A DNA stretch of 64,000 nucleotides from Granulicella sp. 5B5 (GCF_014083945.1 NZ_CP046444.1:2294001-2358000), one strand, 5' to 3'; shown: positions 7,009-14,955, counted from the first letter of the stretch. Numbers and translations are program-made. The notes: generated by a model not told the origin, from the sequence alone.

Positions 7009-8172
7009 CTACTCGGTTTCCTGCTTGGTGCCTTCGGGGTGGGTGGACTTGTCGGAGATGAGGTCTTCGGGGGTTTCGTGGAGCGTGTGGGTGGGCTCGG
7101 GGACGGCGTTGAGCTCGTCGAGGGCGGGGGAGCCGCCGGACTCCGGGGCGGGTTCATCTGCAGGTCTCTCCACTCCGTCCGCAGAAGGCGCGGACTCCGA
7201 TTGAGATGACAGTTCTATATCCGAAGCCTGGTGCTCTTCCATCTGGATCTCCTCCTGGACAGCCTCGTTGAGCTCGCCGGCCATGCGCTCGAACTCTTCG
7301 ATGCTGGGAAGCTCGTTGATGTCTTTGAGCCCGAAGCGAAGGAGGAAGTCCTTGGTGGTCTTATACAGGATGGGGCGGCCGATGACCTGCTTGCGGCCGG
7401 CGGTGGCGATGAGCTTGCGGGTGAGCAGCGAGCCGAGGGTGCCGGCGGACTCGACGCCGCGGATCTCGGAGACCTCGGGTGCGGTGATGGGCTGCTTGTA
7501 GGCGACGACGGCGAGAGTTTCGAGCGCCTGGAGGGAGAGCTTTAGCGGCGGCTTGAGGGACTTGACGAAGCCGCGGACGGCGTCGTGGTACTCGGGCTTG
7601 GTGGCGAAGCGGAAGCCGGAGGCGACTTCCTTGATCTCAAAGCCGCGGTCAGCGACGGCGTAGTCGGCGATGAGTTGGTCGAGGAGCGAACGGAAGTAGT
7701 CGCGGAGCTTGCGGGCGCGGAGTTTTTCGGCGGCGGCGAGGGACTTAGCGTCGGGGGCCGGGGTGTCAGTCGCGGAGGCTTCGTCGCCGGGTTCAACTGC
7801 AGGTCTCTCCGCTGCGTCCGCAGAAGGCGCGGACTCCGGTCGAGATGACACATCTGTGGTGGACTCAGGGGAAGTTTCGGTGGTGTCTGGAGAGTCTTCG
7901 GTAGTGTCGAGGATCTCGGCGTTCAAGGCGTCGGGATCGGCGGGGCCTTCGTCTTCGGCGGCGGTCTCTTCGTCAGACTCCGCGGCGGTCTCCTCTTCGA
8001 TCTCCGCGGCTTCGTTTTGCGCGAAGGACTCGGTGTCGAGCGAGAGCTGGTTGGAGGCGAGCGTGTCCAGCTCGGCCTGGCCCTCTTCACCGAGCAGGCC
8101 GATGAGTTGCGCAAGCGTGACAGGTTCTTCGGAGGCGTAGATGACGGCTTCTATTTTGGCTTTGAGGCTCAT
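7009..8172 (-). CDS. scpB: Segregation and condensation protein B with acidic insertions
   Basis: ScpB binds ScpA and SMC in the chromosome condensin. The conserved winged-helix parts are present: MSLKAKIEAVIYASEEPVTLAQL at the start, then LIADYAVADRGFEIKEVASGFRF, LSLQALETLAVVAYKQPIT and EIRGVESAGTLGSLLTRKLI, ending at DFLLRFGLKDINELPSIEEFE. At 387 residues it is about twice the usual length of roughly 200. The extra sequence is an acidic, Ser/Glu/Asp-rich block at about residues 40-145 between the first and second parts, plus an acidic tail after about 300. Two 62-bp palindromic repeats lie inside these blocks (residues 108-128 and 321-341). No scpA is next to it. Confidence 0.88.
   Translation of the reverse strand: MSLKAKIEAVIYASEEPVTLAQLIGLLGEEGQAELDTLASNQLSLDTESFAQNEAAEIEEETAAESDEETAAEDEGPADPDALNAEILDTTEDSPDTTETSPESTTDVSSRPESAPSADAAERPAVEPGDEASATDTPAPDAKSLAAAEKLRARKLRDYFRSLLDQLIADYAVADRGFEIKEVASGFRFATKPEYHDAVRGFVKSLKPPLKLSLQALETLAVVAYKQPITAPEVSEIRGVESAGTLGSLLTRKLIATAGRKQVIGRPILYKTTKDFLLRFGLKDINELPSIEEFERMAGELNEAVQEEIQMEEHQASDIELSSQSESAPSADGVERPADEPAPESGGSPALDELNAVPEPTHTLHETPEDLISDKSTHPEGTKQETE
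7150..7211 (-). repeat. 62-bp palindromic repeat R1 inside scpB (C-terminal copy)
   Basis: Runs from GGGTTCATCTGCAGG to GAGATGACA on the plus strand and matches 7789-7850 at 57 of 62 positions. It contains the inverted pair GTCCGC-GCGGAC. In scpB it is read as SSQSESAPSADGVERPADEP, in frame with no stop. Confidence 0.85.
7789..7850 (-). repeat. 62-bp palindromic repeat R1 inside scpB (central copy)
   Basis: Second scpB copy, in the same orientation and reading frame as 7150-7211 and read as SSRPESAPSADAAERPAVEP. Related right-end sequence (GGTCGAGATGAC) recurs between genes at about 10275-10287, and a diverged copy lies in the nucleotide-sugar dehydrogenase gene at about 20895-20957. Confidence 0.85.
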
Positions 8173-8249
8173 GCGATGGCTTAAAGAGAAAACGGTGCAG
8201 GGTTGAGTGTATCAACCCGGGGCGCTGGCGGGGCGAGTGTGGATAACGG

Positions 8250-8300
8250 GGAGGAAATAGGGGGAAGCAGGGAGTAGGGAATAGGGAGTAGGGAGTAGTA
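8250..8300. repeat. GGGAATAGGGAGTAG low-complexity repeat, copy 1
   Basis: Iterated GGGAATAGGGAGTAG-type units between scpB and the phosphate transporter gene. The same sequence type recurs at 14901-14932, where it supplies the stop codon of the BaiN-like gene. Confidence 0.65.
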
Positions 8301-8307
8301 AAAACGG

Positions 8308-8337
8308 AAAAGCCCGGACGGAGTGTCCGGGCTTTTT
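8308..8337. terminator. Strong hairpin terminator after the phosphate transporter
   Basis: AAAAGCCCGGAC pairs with GTCCGGGCTTTT around a GGAGT loop, with A and T runs on either side so it works in both directions. It lies downstream of the minus-strand pit gene. Confidence 0.85.
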
Positions 8338-8362
8338 GGGGGGGAGGTGAGACGGTGATCGT

Positions 8363-9982
8363 TTAATGGCCGGCCAGTTTGTTGAAGAGGAAGAAGAGGC
8401 CGCCGGAGAGCAGGGCTGCGGCCGGGAGGGTGAAGATCCAGGCCAGGGCGATGTCGCGGACGGTGGAGAGCTGGAGGCCGCTGCGGTTGGCGGCCATAGT
8501 GCCCGCCACGCCGGAGTTCAGGATGTGCGTGGTACTGACAGGGACTCCGATGCGGTCGGCGCCGAGGATGGTGGCCATGGTGACGAGCTCGGCCGAGGCG
8601 CCCTGGGCGTAGGTCATGTGGGTTTTGCCGATCTTTTCGCCGACGGTAACGACGATGCGCTTCCAGCCGACCATGGTGCCGAGGCCGAGAGCCAGCGCGA
8701 CGGCGACCTTGACCCAGGTGGGGATGAACTTGGTCGAGGTGTCGAGGAACTTCCTGTAGTTGGCGAGGACGGCGTTGTCGGCGTCGGAGAACTTAGGAGC
8801 GCCCTTGGCTTTGGGCAGCAGGCGGAGCGTCTCGCTGGTGAGGTACATCTGGTTGCGGACATTGGCCTGCTGGTTGGTGGGTACACCCTTGAGCGTGTGG
8901 TAGAGCGTGACTTCGTTGCGGATGTCGGTGACCTCCTGCTGGAGGGCGGTGACGACGGCGGGCTCGAAGGTCTTGGTGGAGACGAAGTGCTCGAGTTCGG
9001 GTTCCGCGTCGCCGACGGTGGCGGTGGGGGTGACGTAGTTGTTGAGCATGTCCGCGGTCTGCGTGGAGACGGCGACGAAGGTCTGGGTGTCCTTGGGGGT
9101 GACGGCGTGGTTGAGCGCGTAGGCGGTGGGGACGGTGCCGACGAGGATGAGCATGATGAGGCCCATGCCCTTCTGTCCGTCGTTGGAGCCGTGCGCGTAG
9201 CTGACTCCGCCGCAGGTGAGGATGAGCAGGATGCGGATGTAGAACGGCGGCGGCGCTGTACCTTCGGGCGCCTTGTAGAGGCGGGGGTCGCGGGCGAGGA
9301 GCTTGAAGAGCAGGAAGAGCACGAAGGCCGCACCGAAGCCGATGACCGGCGACCAGAAGAGTGCGGAGAAGACCTTCTGTACCTGCGACCAGTCGACACC
9401 AGCGGTGCCGCTGTTGCCCTGCATGATCTGGTTGGCGATGCCGACGCCGATGATGGAGCCGATCATGGTGTGCGAGCTGGAGGCGGGCAGGCCCTTGTAC
9501 CAGGTAGCGAGGTTCCAGAGGATGGCCGCGATCAGCAGCGCGAAGACCATGGCGAAGCCGGCGCCGGAGCTGACCTTGAGGATGAGCTCGACGGGCAGAA
9601 GGACGATGACCGAGTAGGCGACCGCACCGGAGCTGAGGAGTACGCCGATGAAGTTCATGATGCCGGAGTAGACGACGGCGATGTGAGGCTCAAGCGAGTG
9701 CGTGTAGATGACAGTGGCGACGGCGTTGGCGGTGTCGTGGAAGCCGTTGACGAACTCAAAACCAAGCGCGATGAGGAGGGCGACGCCGAGCAGAAGGAAC
9801 GGGAAAATCGAAGAGTAGTGGACGACGGAGAGATCGCCGAAGAGCTGCGTGGCAATGTAACCGATGCCGATGACGAGCATCCCGACAAAGACGAGGACAC
9901 CCCATTTGCCGACGGAGGATTTTTCGAGCTTTTCGTCGAGGATGGACTTGGGAGCAGGAGGAGTTACCGCAGGTGTGGACAT
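8363..9982 (-). CDS. pit: Inorganic phosphate transporter, PiT family
   Basis: Low-affinity, ion-coupled phosphate uptake through the inner membrane. 539 residues with about ten hydrophobic spans. Both PiT signature repeats are present: GFEFVNGFHDTANAVATVIYT followed by GLPASSSHTMIGSIIG near the N-terminal half, and GVSYAHGSNDGQKGMG with GVPVSTTHILNSGVAG in the C-terminal half. Between the halves is a long hydrophilic segment of roughly 130 residues (about residues 290-420), typical of longer PiT proteins. No phoU-like gene is adjacent. The RBS before the ATG is weak. Confidence 0.93.
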   Translation of the reverse strand: MSTPAVTPPAPKSILDEKLEKSSVGKWGVLVFVGMLVIGIGYIATQLFGDLSVVHYSSIFPFLLLGVALLIALGFEFVNGFHDTANAVATVIYTHSLEPHIAVVYSGIMNFIGVLLSSGAVAYSVIVLLPVELILKVSSGAGFAMVFALLIAAILWNLATWYKGLPASSSHTMIGSIIGVGIANQIMQGNSGTAGVDWSQVQKVFSALFWSPVIGFGAAFVLFLLFKLLARDPRLYKAPEGTAPPPFYIRILLILTCGGVSYAHGSNDGQKGMGLIMLILVGTVPTAYALNHAVTPKDTQTFVAVSTQTADMLNNYVTPTATVGDAEPELEHFVSTKTFEPAVVTALQQEVTDIRNEVTLYHTLKGVPTNQQANVRNQMYLTSETLRLLPKAKGAPKFSDADNAVLANYRKFLDTSTKFIPTWVKVAVALALGLGTMVGWKRIVVTVGEKIGKTHMTYAQGASAELVTMATILGADRIGVPVSTTHILNSGVAGTMAANRSGLQLSTVRDIALAWIFTLPAAALLSGGLFFLFNKLAGH

Positions 9983-10433
9983 AGCTGACGATTCGCCTTC
10001 GAAACACTAGGGGGATTGAAGTGCTGAACGCGACCAGAGTAGAGCGGCAGTTGTTGCTGCTGTGTGAATGGGCTGTAATTTTTGGGGAGGAAGGGCCGAG
10101 AGAGGGCAAAGTGGATGCGGGTGCGGAGGTCGGCGAGGTATTAGTCGCGGGTGAGTGCGGGGGTGCGGGAGACGAGGCGCGCCTCAAGCGGAAGCTGGCG
10201 GCTGTCGGTGAGGGTGACGAGTGCGCCGGGCGGGAGGTCGGCGGGAGTGCCTTCGCGATGAAGCTGTCATGCTTCGGTCGAGATGACGGGTTTTGTGGGT
10301 GGGCGGTGAAACATATCTCCTGTTCTACCTCGCTCCGGGGAATGACAAACTGAAAGGCAACAGCAACAGCAAACGCAGATTCCCTTCGGGAATGACAAAA
10401 CCAAGAGGGCCAAAACAAGATGCGAGGTGATGG
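9983..10433. other. Repeat-rich intergenic stretch with a possible gene remnant
   Basis: No intact gene is visible. It holds a partial R1 repeat (GGTCGAGATGAC at about 10276-10287), a GAAGC-TGTCAT-GCTTC hairpin at 10260-10275, and two GGGAATGACAAA-type units (about 10337-10350 and 10377-10400). On the minus strand at about 10138-10255 a short open stretch reads LPPGALVTLTDSRQLPLEAR and ends RTPALTRD-stop. It looks like the C-terminal end of a real protein cut off upstream by the repeat. Confidence 0.5.
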
Positions 10434-10952
10434 TTAGAGCAGTGTTGGTGCGTCGATGTGGAGGAGTTCGGCGATGGCGGCTACGACTAGCCCGTGGTCG
10501 TCGCGCTGGGGGAGGCCGCTGAGGATGATGCTGCCGACGAGGCCGGAGGCTGGTTCGGAGGGGTTGAGGGCTCTGAGGACGAGGGGGAAGCCGCCGCCGT
10601 GGGTGGCGTAGTCGGTGAGGGCGAGGCCGTGGCGGGCTTCGAGGGTTTGGCCGTCGTGCTCGAGCTGGCGGCCGATGGCGTAGCTGCTGCGGGCGAAGCG
10701 GCGGACGACGTTGCGCTTGCGGCGAATCCAGTCGGCCTGGCCGGGGGTGGCGCCGGGGGTGGTACAGCTAAAGAGGATGTGGCCGGCGAGGTCGATCTCG
10801 ATGGAGCCGCCGGCCTTGCGCTCGATGAGTTTGGAGCGGAGGAGTGAGCCGAGCTGCCAGGCGGTGTCCGCGTTGAAGCTGGGGAATTGTAGGAGGGCTT
10901 CCTGTTGTGCGATGAGGGCGAGGTCGTTGGCGAGGGCTGCGGTGTCCGACAT
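10434..10952 (-). CDS. UPF0303 / heme-degrading domain family protein
   Basis: 172 residues matching the UPF0303 (HbpS/GlcG-like 'heme-degrading') family: FNADTAWQLGSLLRSKL, GSIEIDLAGHILFSCTTPG, WIRRKRNVVRRFARSSY, TDYATHGGGFPLVLR and GLVGSIILSGLPQRDDHGLV. The last block is the family hallmark. Proteins of this fold have been tied to heme or small-molecule binding, but the role is not defined. It is monocistronic as far as can be seen, with msrA upstream and palindromic repeats between them. Confidence 0.8.
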   Translation of the reverse strand: MSDTAALANDLALIAQQEALLQFPSFNADTAWQLGSLLRSKLIERKAGGSIEIDLAGHILFSCTTPGATPGQADWIRRKRNVVRRFARSSYAIGRQLEHDGQTLEARHGLALTDYATHGGGFPLVLRALNPSEPASGLVGSIILSGLPQRDDHGLVVAAIAELLHIDAPTLL

Positions 10953-11035
10953 GGTGTGAGTAGTGTAGCTGGTGGGGTAAAACGAGAAGCAAACCCCGGG
11001 GCTAAAGCCACTTCTTCGTAGGGAGAGTTATGAGA

Positions 11036-11055
11036 CCCGGCCCTGAAGGGCCGGG
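11036..11055. repeat. Short palindromic repeat (CCCGGCCCT-GA-AGGGCCGGG)
   Basis: Nine-bp perfect stem with the same GA loop and the same CTACC-like right flank as the palindrome at 5570-5589. It is preceded at about 10991-11020 by a related CCCCGGGGCTAAAGCC unit. It lies between msrA and the UPF0303 gene. Confidence 0.6.
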
Positions 11056-11085
11056 CTACCGGGTCGTGGCGCGGATGCTTGGGGG

Positions 11086-11784
11086 TTAGTCGCGGGAGCC
11101 TTTGTAGTTGACGAAGAGGTCGGGGAACTCGGCTTTGAGGTCGTCGATCTTGGGGCGGTCGCAGACCTGGATGTAGGGGTTGCCGGGGTTCTTGAGGGCG
11201 TAGTCCTGGTGGTACTCTTCGGCGCGGTAGAAGGCTTTGAGCGGGGTGACCTGGGTGACGATTCTGCCGTGGAAGACGTGGGCGGCGTCGAGCTGCGCGA
11301 TGTAGGCGGTGGCGAGGCGGTGCTGGTCGTCGTTGGCGTAGAAGATGACGGAGCGGTAGCTGGTGCCGACGTCGTTGCCCTGGCGGTTGAGCTGGGTGGG
11401 GTCGTGCGCGACGGAGAAGAAGATGCGGAGGAGCGTGCCGTAGGTGATGACGGCGGGGTCGTAGGTGACTTCGACGGACTCAGCGTGGCCGGTGGTTTCG
11501 GTGGTGACCGCGTCGTAGGTGGCGGTGTTGGCGGTGCCTCCGGAGTAGCCTACGACGGTTTTGGTGACGCCTTTGACGCGCTCGAAGACAGCCTGCGTTC
11601 CCCAGAAGCAGCCGCCGGCGAAGACCGCTGTCTGCGTGCCGTGCGCTGTGGCGAGTGGGACGTCGGTGGTGGGCGCGGGGATGGGAGCCTTGGGCTTGGC
11701 GCTGGCGGCTGTGGTGATGACAGCCGCGGCAGTGAGCACGATGGCGGCGAAGGCGAAGAGTGGGAGGACACGGCGAAGTTGCAT
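11086..11784 (-). CDS. msrA: Exported peptide-methionine (S)-S-oxide reductase
   Basis: Reduces methionine-S-sulfoxide in oxidised proteins. The 232-residue product starts with a signal peptide (MQLRRVLPLFAFAAIVLTAA...) and so should act in the periplasm. The catalytic motif AVFAGGCFWGTQAVFERVKG carries the active Cys at residue 59. YSGGTANTATYDAVTTETTGHAESVEVTYDP, VAHDPTQLNRQGNDVGTSYRS and AEEYHQDY are the conserved substrate-binding blocks. GAGG lies six bases before ATG 11784, which settles the start; the same frame stays open far upstream only because it is opposite the malic enzyme gene. Confidence 0.93.
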   Translation of the reverse strand: MQLRRVLPLFAFAAIVLTAAAVITTAASAKPKAPIPAPTTDVPLATAHGTQTAVFAGGCFWGTQAVFERVKGVTKTVVGYSGGTANTATYDAVTTETTGHAESVEVTYDPAVITYGTLLRIFFSVAHDPTQLNRQGNDVGTSYRSVIFYANDDQHRLATAYIAQLDAAHVFHGRIVTQVTPLKAFYRAEEYHQDYALKNPGNPYIQVCDRPKIDDLKAEFPDLFVNYKGSRD

Positions 11785-11913
11785 GGGAGACCTCGGGTGG
11801 GCGCGGTGGATGGCGCTCTCTGTTATGAGACACCAAAACTGCTGGGAAGATACAGGGTTGCTGTAGAGGGCGCCAGGGGTGAATGTTGCAGATGAGGTAG
11901 ATAGAATGGTGCG

Positions 11914-13632
11914 ATGGCTCGGCAACGTGCGAATCCGGAGTTTGTGGAGACCTCGCTGACAGGGCTGGGGCTGTTGGGGACGCCGATCTTCAATAAAGGC
12001 ACGGCGTTTCCTGAGAGCGAGCGCGATGAGTTCAGCCTGCATGGGCTGCTGCCGCCGCAGGTGGGGACGCTGGACCAACAAGTTGCCCGGCGGATGAAGG
12101 CGTTCCGTGCGATCGCGCCTGCCGACGATCAGAGCCATGATGCGCAGTTTGCGCGCTACACGTTCATGCGCGATCTGCAGGATGTGAATGAGACGCTGTT
12201 CTATGCGCTGATCACAAGGAACATCGCGGAGATGCTGCCGGTGGTTTATACGCCGTCGGTGGGTGTGGGGTGCGAGCGGTTCAGCGAGATCTGGCGGAAG
12301 CCGCGCGGCGTGTTTTTGAGCTATCCAAACATGGAGCGGATTGGGCAGATACTGGGGCATCCGCGGTATGACGGCGTGCGCTGCATTGTGGTGTCGGATG
12401 GTGAGCGGATACTGGGGCTCGGCGATCAGGGTGCGGGTGGGATGGGGATTCCGATTGGGAAGCTGGCGCTTTATACGGCGCTGGCCGGGATCCATCCGCT
12501 GCAGTGTCTGCCGGTGTTTCTGGATGTGGGGACGGACAATGCGGAGCGGATCAATGACCCGCTGTATCTGGGGTGGAAAGAGCCGCGCGTGCGTGGGGCG
12601 AAGTACGACGAGTTCGTTGACCGCTTTGTGCAGGTGGTGAAGAAGCGCTGGCCGCATGTGCTGCTGCAGTGGGAAGATTTTGCAGGGACGAATGCGGCGA
12701 AGCTGCTGGGGCGGTATCGCGATGTGCTGCCTAGTTTTAATGACGATATTCAGGGGACGGCCGCGGTGGCGGTGGCGACGGTGCTGGCTGCGGTGAATGC
12801 GACCGGCGTGCCGCTGACCGAGCAACGGTTTGCGGTGCTCGGTTTCGGGTCGGCGGGGTTGGGGATTGCGGGGCTGCTGACGCAGGCGCTGGTGAAGGCC
12901 GGGTTGAGTGAGGTCGAGGCGCGGCGGCGGTTCTGGGCTGTCGATAAAGATGGCCTGCTGGTGGAGTGGATGCCGAGTGTGCGGCTGGAGCAGGGTGGGT
13001 ATACGCGGACGCATGTGGAGGTTGAAGGCTGGCAGCGAGACGGCGAAGGACGGATTGGGCTGCTGGAGGTGGTGGAGCGGGTGAAGCCGACGGTGCTGAT
13101 TGGAGTTTCGGGGCAGCCGGGGGCGTTCAGTGAAGAGATTGTGCGGGCGATGGCTCGTGGCGTGGTGCGGCCAGTGGTGCTGCCGCTGTCGAATCCGACG
13201 AGCCGTTGCGAGGCGACGCCCGCGGATGTGATTGCGTGGAGCGAAGGCCGGGCGATTGTGGGTACGGGCAGTCCGTTTGCGCCGGTGGAGTATGAGGGGC
13301 GAACGATTGCGATTGCGCAGACGAACAACTCGTATATCTTTCCGGGGCTGGCGCTGGGGATTGTGCATGCTCGGACGAAGCGTGTGAGCGATGGGATGGT
13401 TATGGCCGCGGCGGAGGCGCTGGCGCGGCTGTCGCCGACGCGCGAGGATGCGAGTGGTGCGCTGCTGCCGCCGTTGGAGAGCCTGCGGAAGGTGTCGATG
13501 AGTGTGGCCGTGGCGGTGGGGCGGCAGGCGGCGCTGGAAGGGCTCGCGGCGGTTAAGGGCGAGGCGTTTGTGGAGTCGCTGCGCGCGGGGGTTTGGGAGC
13601 CGGTGTATCTGCCGTACAAGCGGCGGCGGTAG
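11914..13632 (+). CDS. maeA: NAD-dependent malic enzyme
   Basis: Oxidative decarboxylation of malate to pyruvate. At 572 residues it is the large SfcA/MaeA type. Visible features: the N-terminal NPEFVETSLTGLGLLGTPIFNKG; FARYTFMRDLQDVNETLFYALI; the malic enzyme signature LQWEDFAGTNAAKLLGRYRDVLPSFNDDIQGTA with metal-ligand acidic residues; and the dinucleotide fold FAVLGFGSAGLGIAGLL at about residue 305. LPLSNPTSRCEATPADVIAWSEG and FPGLALGIVHARTKRVSDGM close the domain. Divergent from msrA. A good Shine-Dalgarno is not evident before ATG 11914. Confidence 0.93.
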   Translation: MARQRANPEFVETSLTGLGLLGTPIFNKGTAFPESERDEFSLHGLLPPQVGTLDQQVARRMKAFRAIAPADDQSHDAQFARYTFMRDLQDVNETLFYALITRNIAEMLPVVYTPSVGVGCERFSEIWRKPRGVFLSYPNMERIGQILGHPRYDGVRCIVVSDGERILGLGDQGAGGMGIPIGKLALYTALAGIHPLQCLPVFLDVGTDNAERINDPLYLGWKEPRVRGAKYDEFVDRFVQVVKKRWPHVLLQWEDFAGTNAAKLLGRYRDVLPSFNDDIQGTAAVAVATVLAAVNATGVPLTEQRFAVLGFGSAGLGIAGLLTQALVKAGLSEVEARRRFWAVDKDGLLVEWMPSVRLEQGGYTRTHVEVEGWQRDGEGRIGLLEVVERVKPTVLIGVSGQPGAFSEEIVRAMARGVVRPVVLPLSNPTSRCEATPADVIAWSEGRAIVGTGSPFAPVEYEGRTIAIAQTNNSYIFPGLALGIVHARTKRVSDGMVMAAAEALARLSPTREDASGALLPPLESLRKVSMSVAVAVGRQAALEGLAAVKGEAFVESLRAGVWEPVYLPYKRRR

Positions 13633-13669
13633 CGCAGTTAGACTTGGTGGACAACGGGCGGAGTTAACG

Positions 13670-14911
13670 ATGCAGGTTTATGACGTGGTGGTGCTGGGCG
13701 CGGGCGCTGCGGGGATGATGTGTGCTTTCGAGGCCGGACGGCGCGGCAAGCGCGTGCTGCTGCTGGACCATGGCGATCGCGTGGGACGGAAGATATTGAT
13801 CTCCGGTGGGGGGCGGTGCAACTTTACGAACATCCATGCGAAGGCGGAGAACTTTTTGAGTGAGAACCCGCACTTTGCGAAGTCCGCGCTGGCGGGGTTT
13901 ACTCCTGCGGAGTTTGTGGCGCTGGTGGAGAAGCATGGGATCAAGTATCACGAGAAGACGCTGGGGCAGCTATTTTGTGATGACAGCGCACGGCAGATTG
14001 TGGCGATGCTGGAGAAGGAGTGCGCGGAGGCTGGGGTGGTGACGCGGTGCGGGGTGAGTGTGGGGGCGGTTCGAACCCATGTCTCGGAAGCGAGACATGG
14101 GGCACCCACGTTTGTGGTGGAGACCAGCACGGGGAGCTTTGAGTGCGGCGCGGTGGTGGTGGCGACGGGTGGGTTGTCGATTCCGAAGATGGGCGCGACG
14201 GCGTTTGGGTATGAGCTGGCGAAGCAGTTTGGGCATAACGTGATTGAGCCGCGCGCGGGGCTGGTTCCGCTGGTGTTTGGTGTGAAAGACCATGAGCGCT
14301 GGTGCGACCTGGCGGGAGTGGCGTTCGATGTGGTGGCCAGGGCGGAGATGCAAACGCAAAGGATGCTACGAGGCGCGAAGGTGCCGAACTTCAAAGAGCG
14401 GTTGTTGATTACACATCGTGGGGTGAGTGGGCCGGCGGTGCTGCAGGCGTCGTCGTACTGGAGGCCGGGAGGGACGGTGGTGTTTGATGTTGCGCCGGGT
14501 CAGGAAGTGCTGCGGCCGCTGCAGGCGCGGTCTTCGGGGCGTGATTGGGATGCTCTTTATGCGGCGCTGCGTGGTGTGCTGCCGCAGCGCATGGCGGAGC
14601 GATGGGTCCGTGCGCGCGCGGACGCGGGTGCGGGGGACTGGACGAATGCGGGGCTCGAACAGATGGAGCGCGAGCTGCATGCGTGGGCGGTGAAGCCGGA
14701 TGGCAGTGAGGGGTTTGTGAAGGCGGAGGTGACGGTGGGTGGCGTTGATACGAATGAATTGGACGCGCGCACGATGGAGAGCAAGCGCGTGCCGGGGCTG
14801 TACTTTATCGGCGAGGTGGTGGATGTGACCGGGTGGCTGGGTGGGTACAACTTTCAGTGGGCGTGGGCGAGTGGGGTGGCGGCGGGGAGAGCTTTAGGAC
14901 ATGGGGAATAG
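13670..14911 (+). CDS. HI0933/BaiN-like NAD(P)/FAD-dependent oxidoreductase
   Basis: A 413-residue flavoprotein. The N-terminus has the FAD Rossmann motif VVLGAGAAGMMCAFEAGRRGKRVLLLD, followed by the family signature GRKILISGGGRCNFTNIHA. GAVVVATGGLSIPKMGATAFGYELAKQFGH, LLITHRGVSGPAVLQASSYW and the C-terminal GLYFIGEVVDVTGWLGGYNFQWAWASG are typical. Substrate unknown; such proteins have been studied mainly as BaiN bile-acid or uncharacterised enzymes. GGAG is six bases before ATG 13670, and the gene follows the malic enzyme gene by 37 bases. Residues about 136-147 (RTHVSEARHGAP) are encoded by a palindromic repeat, and the stop codon lies in another repeat. Confidence 0.87.
   Translation: MQVYDVVVLGAGAAGMMCAFEAGRRGKRVLLLDHGDRVGRKILISGGGRCNFTNIHAKAENFLSENPHFAKSALAGFTPAEFVALVEKHGIKYHEKTLGQLFCDDSARQIVAMLEKECAEAGVVTRCGVSVGAVRTHVSEARHGAPTFVVETSTGSFECGAVVVATGGLSIPKMGATAFGYELAKQFGHNVIEPRAGLVPLVFGVKDHERWCDLAGVAFDVVARAEMQTQRMLRGAKVPNFKERLLITHRGVSGPAVLQASSYWRPGGTVVFDVAPGQEVLRPLQARSSGRDWDALYAALRGVLPQRMAERWVRARADAGAGDWTNAGLEQMERELHAWAVKPDGSEGFVKAEVTVGGVDTNELDARTMESKRVPGLYFIGEVVDVTGWLGGYNFQWAWASGVAAGRALGHGE
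14076..14101 (+). repeat. Palindromic repeat R2 inside the BaiN-like gene
   Basis: CCCATGTCTCG and CGAGACATGGG form a perfect 11-bp stem with a GAAG loop, followed by GCACCC. It is read in frame as THVSEARHGAP. A stem this perfect is unusual in coding sequence, and the residues fall in a segment where the family is variable. Confidence 0.8.
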
Positions 14912-14932
14912 GGAATGGGGAATAGGGAGTAG
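14901..14932. repeat. GGGAATAGGGAGTAG low-complexity repeat, copy 2
   Basis: Same unit type as 8250-8300. The TAG stop of the BaiN-like gene (14909-14911) falls inside this repeat, so the last residues (GHGE) are repeat-derived. Confidence 0.65.
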
Positions 14933-14933
14933 A

Positions 14934-14950
14934 AAGGCGGTTGACCGCCT
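14934..14950. terminator. Small hairpin between convergent genes
   Basis: AAGGCGGT-TG-ACCGCCT is a palindrome between the stops of two convergent genes. On the minus strand it is followed by TTTCTACT, so it may terminate the BNR-protein transcript. Confidence 0.45.
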
Positions 14951-14955
14951 GCTAC

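Noticed and set aside
8366-9988. 540-codon plus-strand frame opposite the phosphate transporter
   Set aside because: Gly/Glu/Asp-rich antisense shadow with no domain; the minus strand has both PiT signatures.
10021-10353. 110-codon plus-strand frame after pit
   Set aside because: Runs through three repeat types; the protein-like signal is on the opposite strand.
11785-13368. Long minus-strand open frame continuous with msrA, opposite the malic enzyme gene
   Set aside because: Arg/His/Pro-rich shadow of a GC-rich gene; msrA has its own signal peptide and RBS at 11784.
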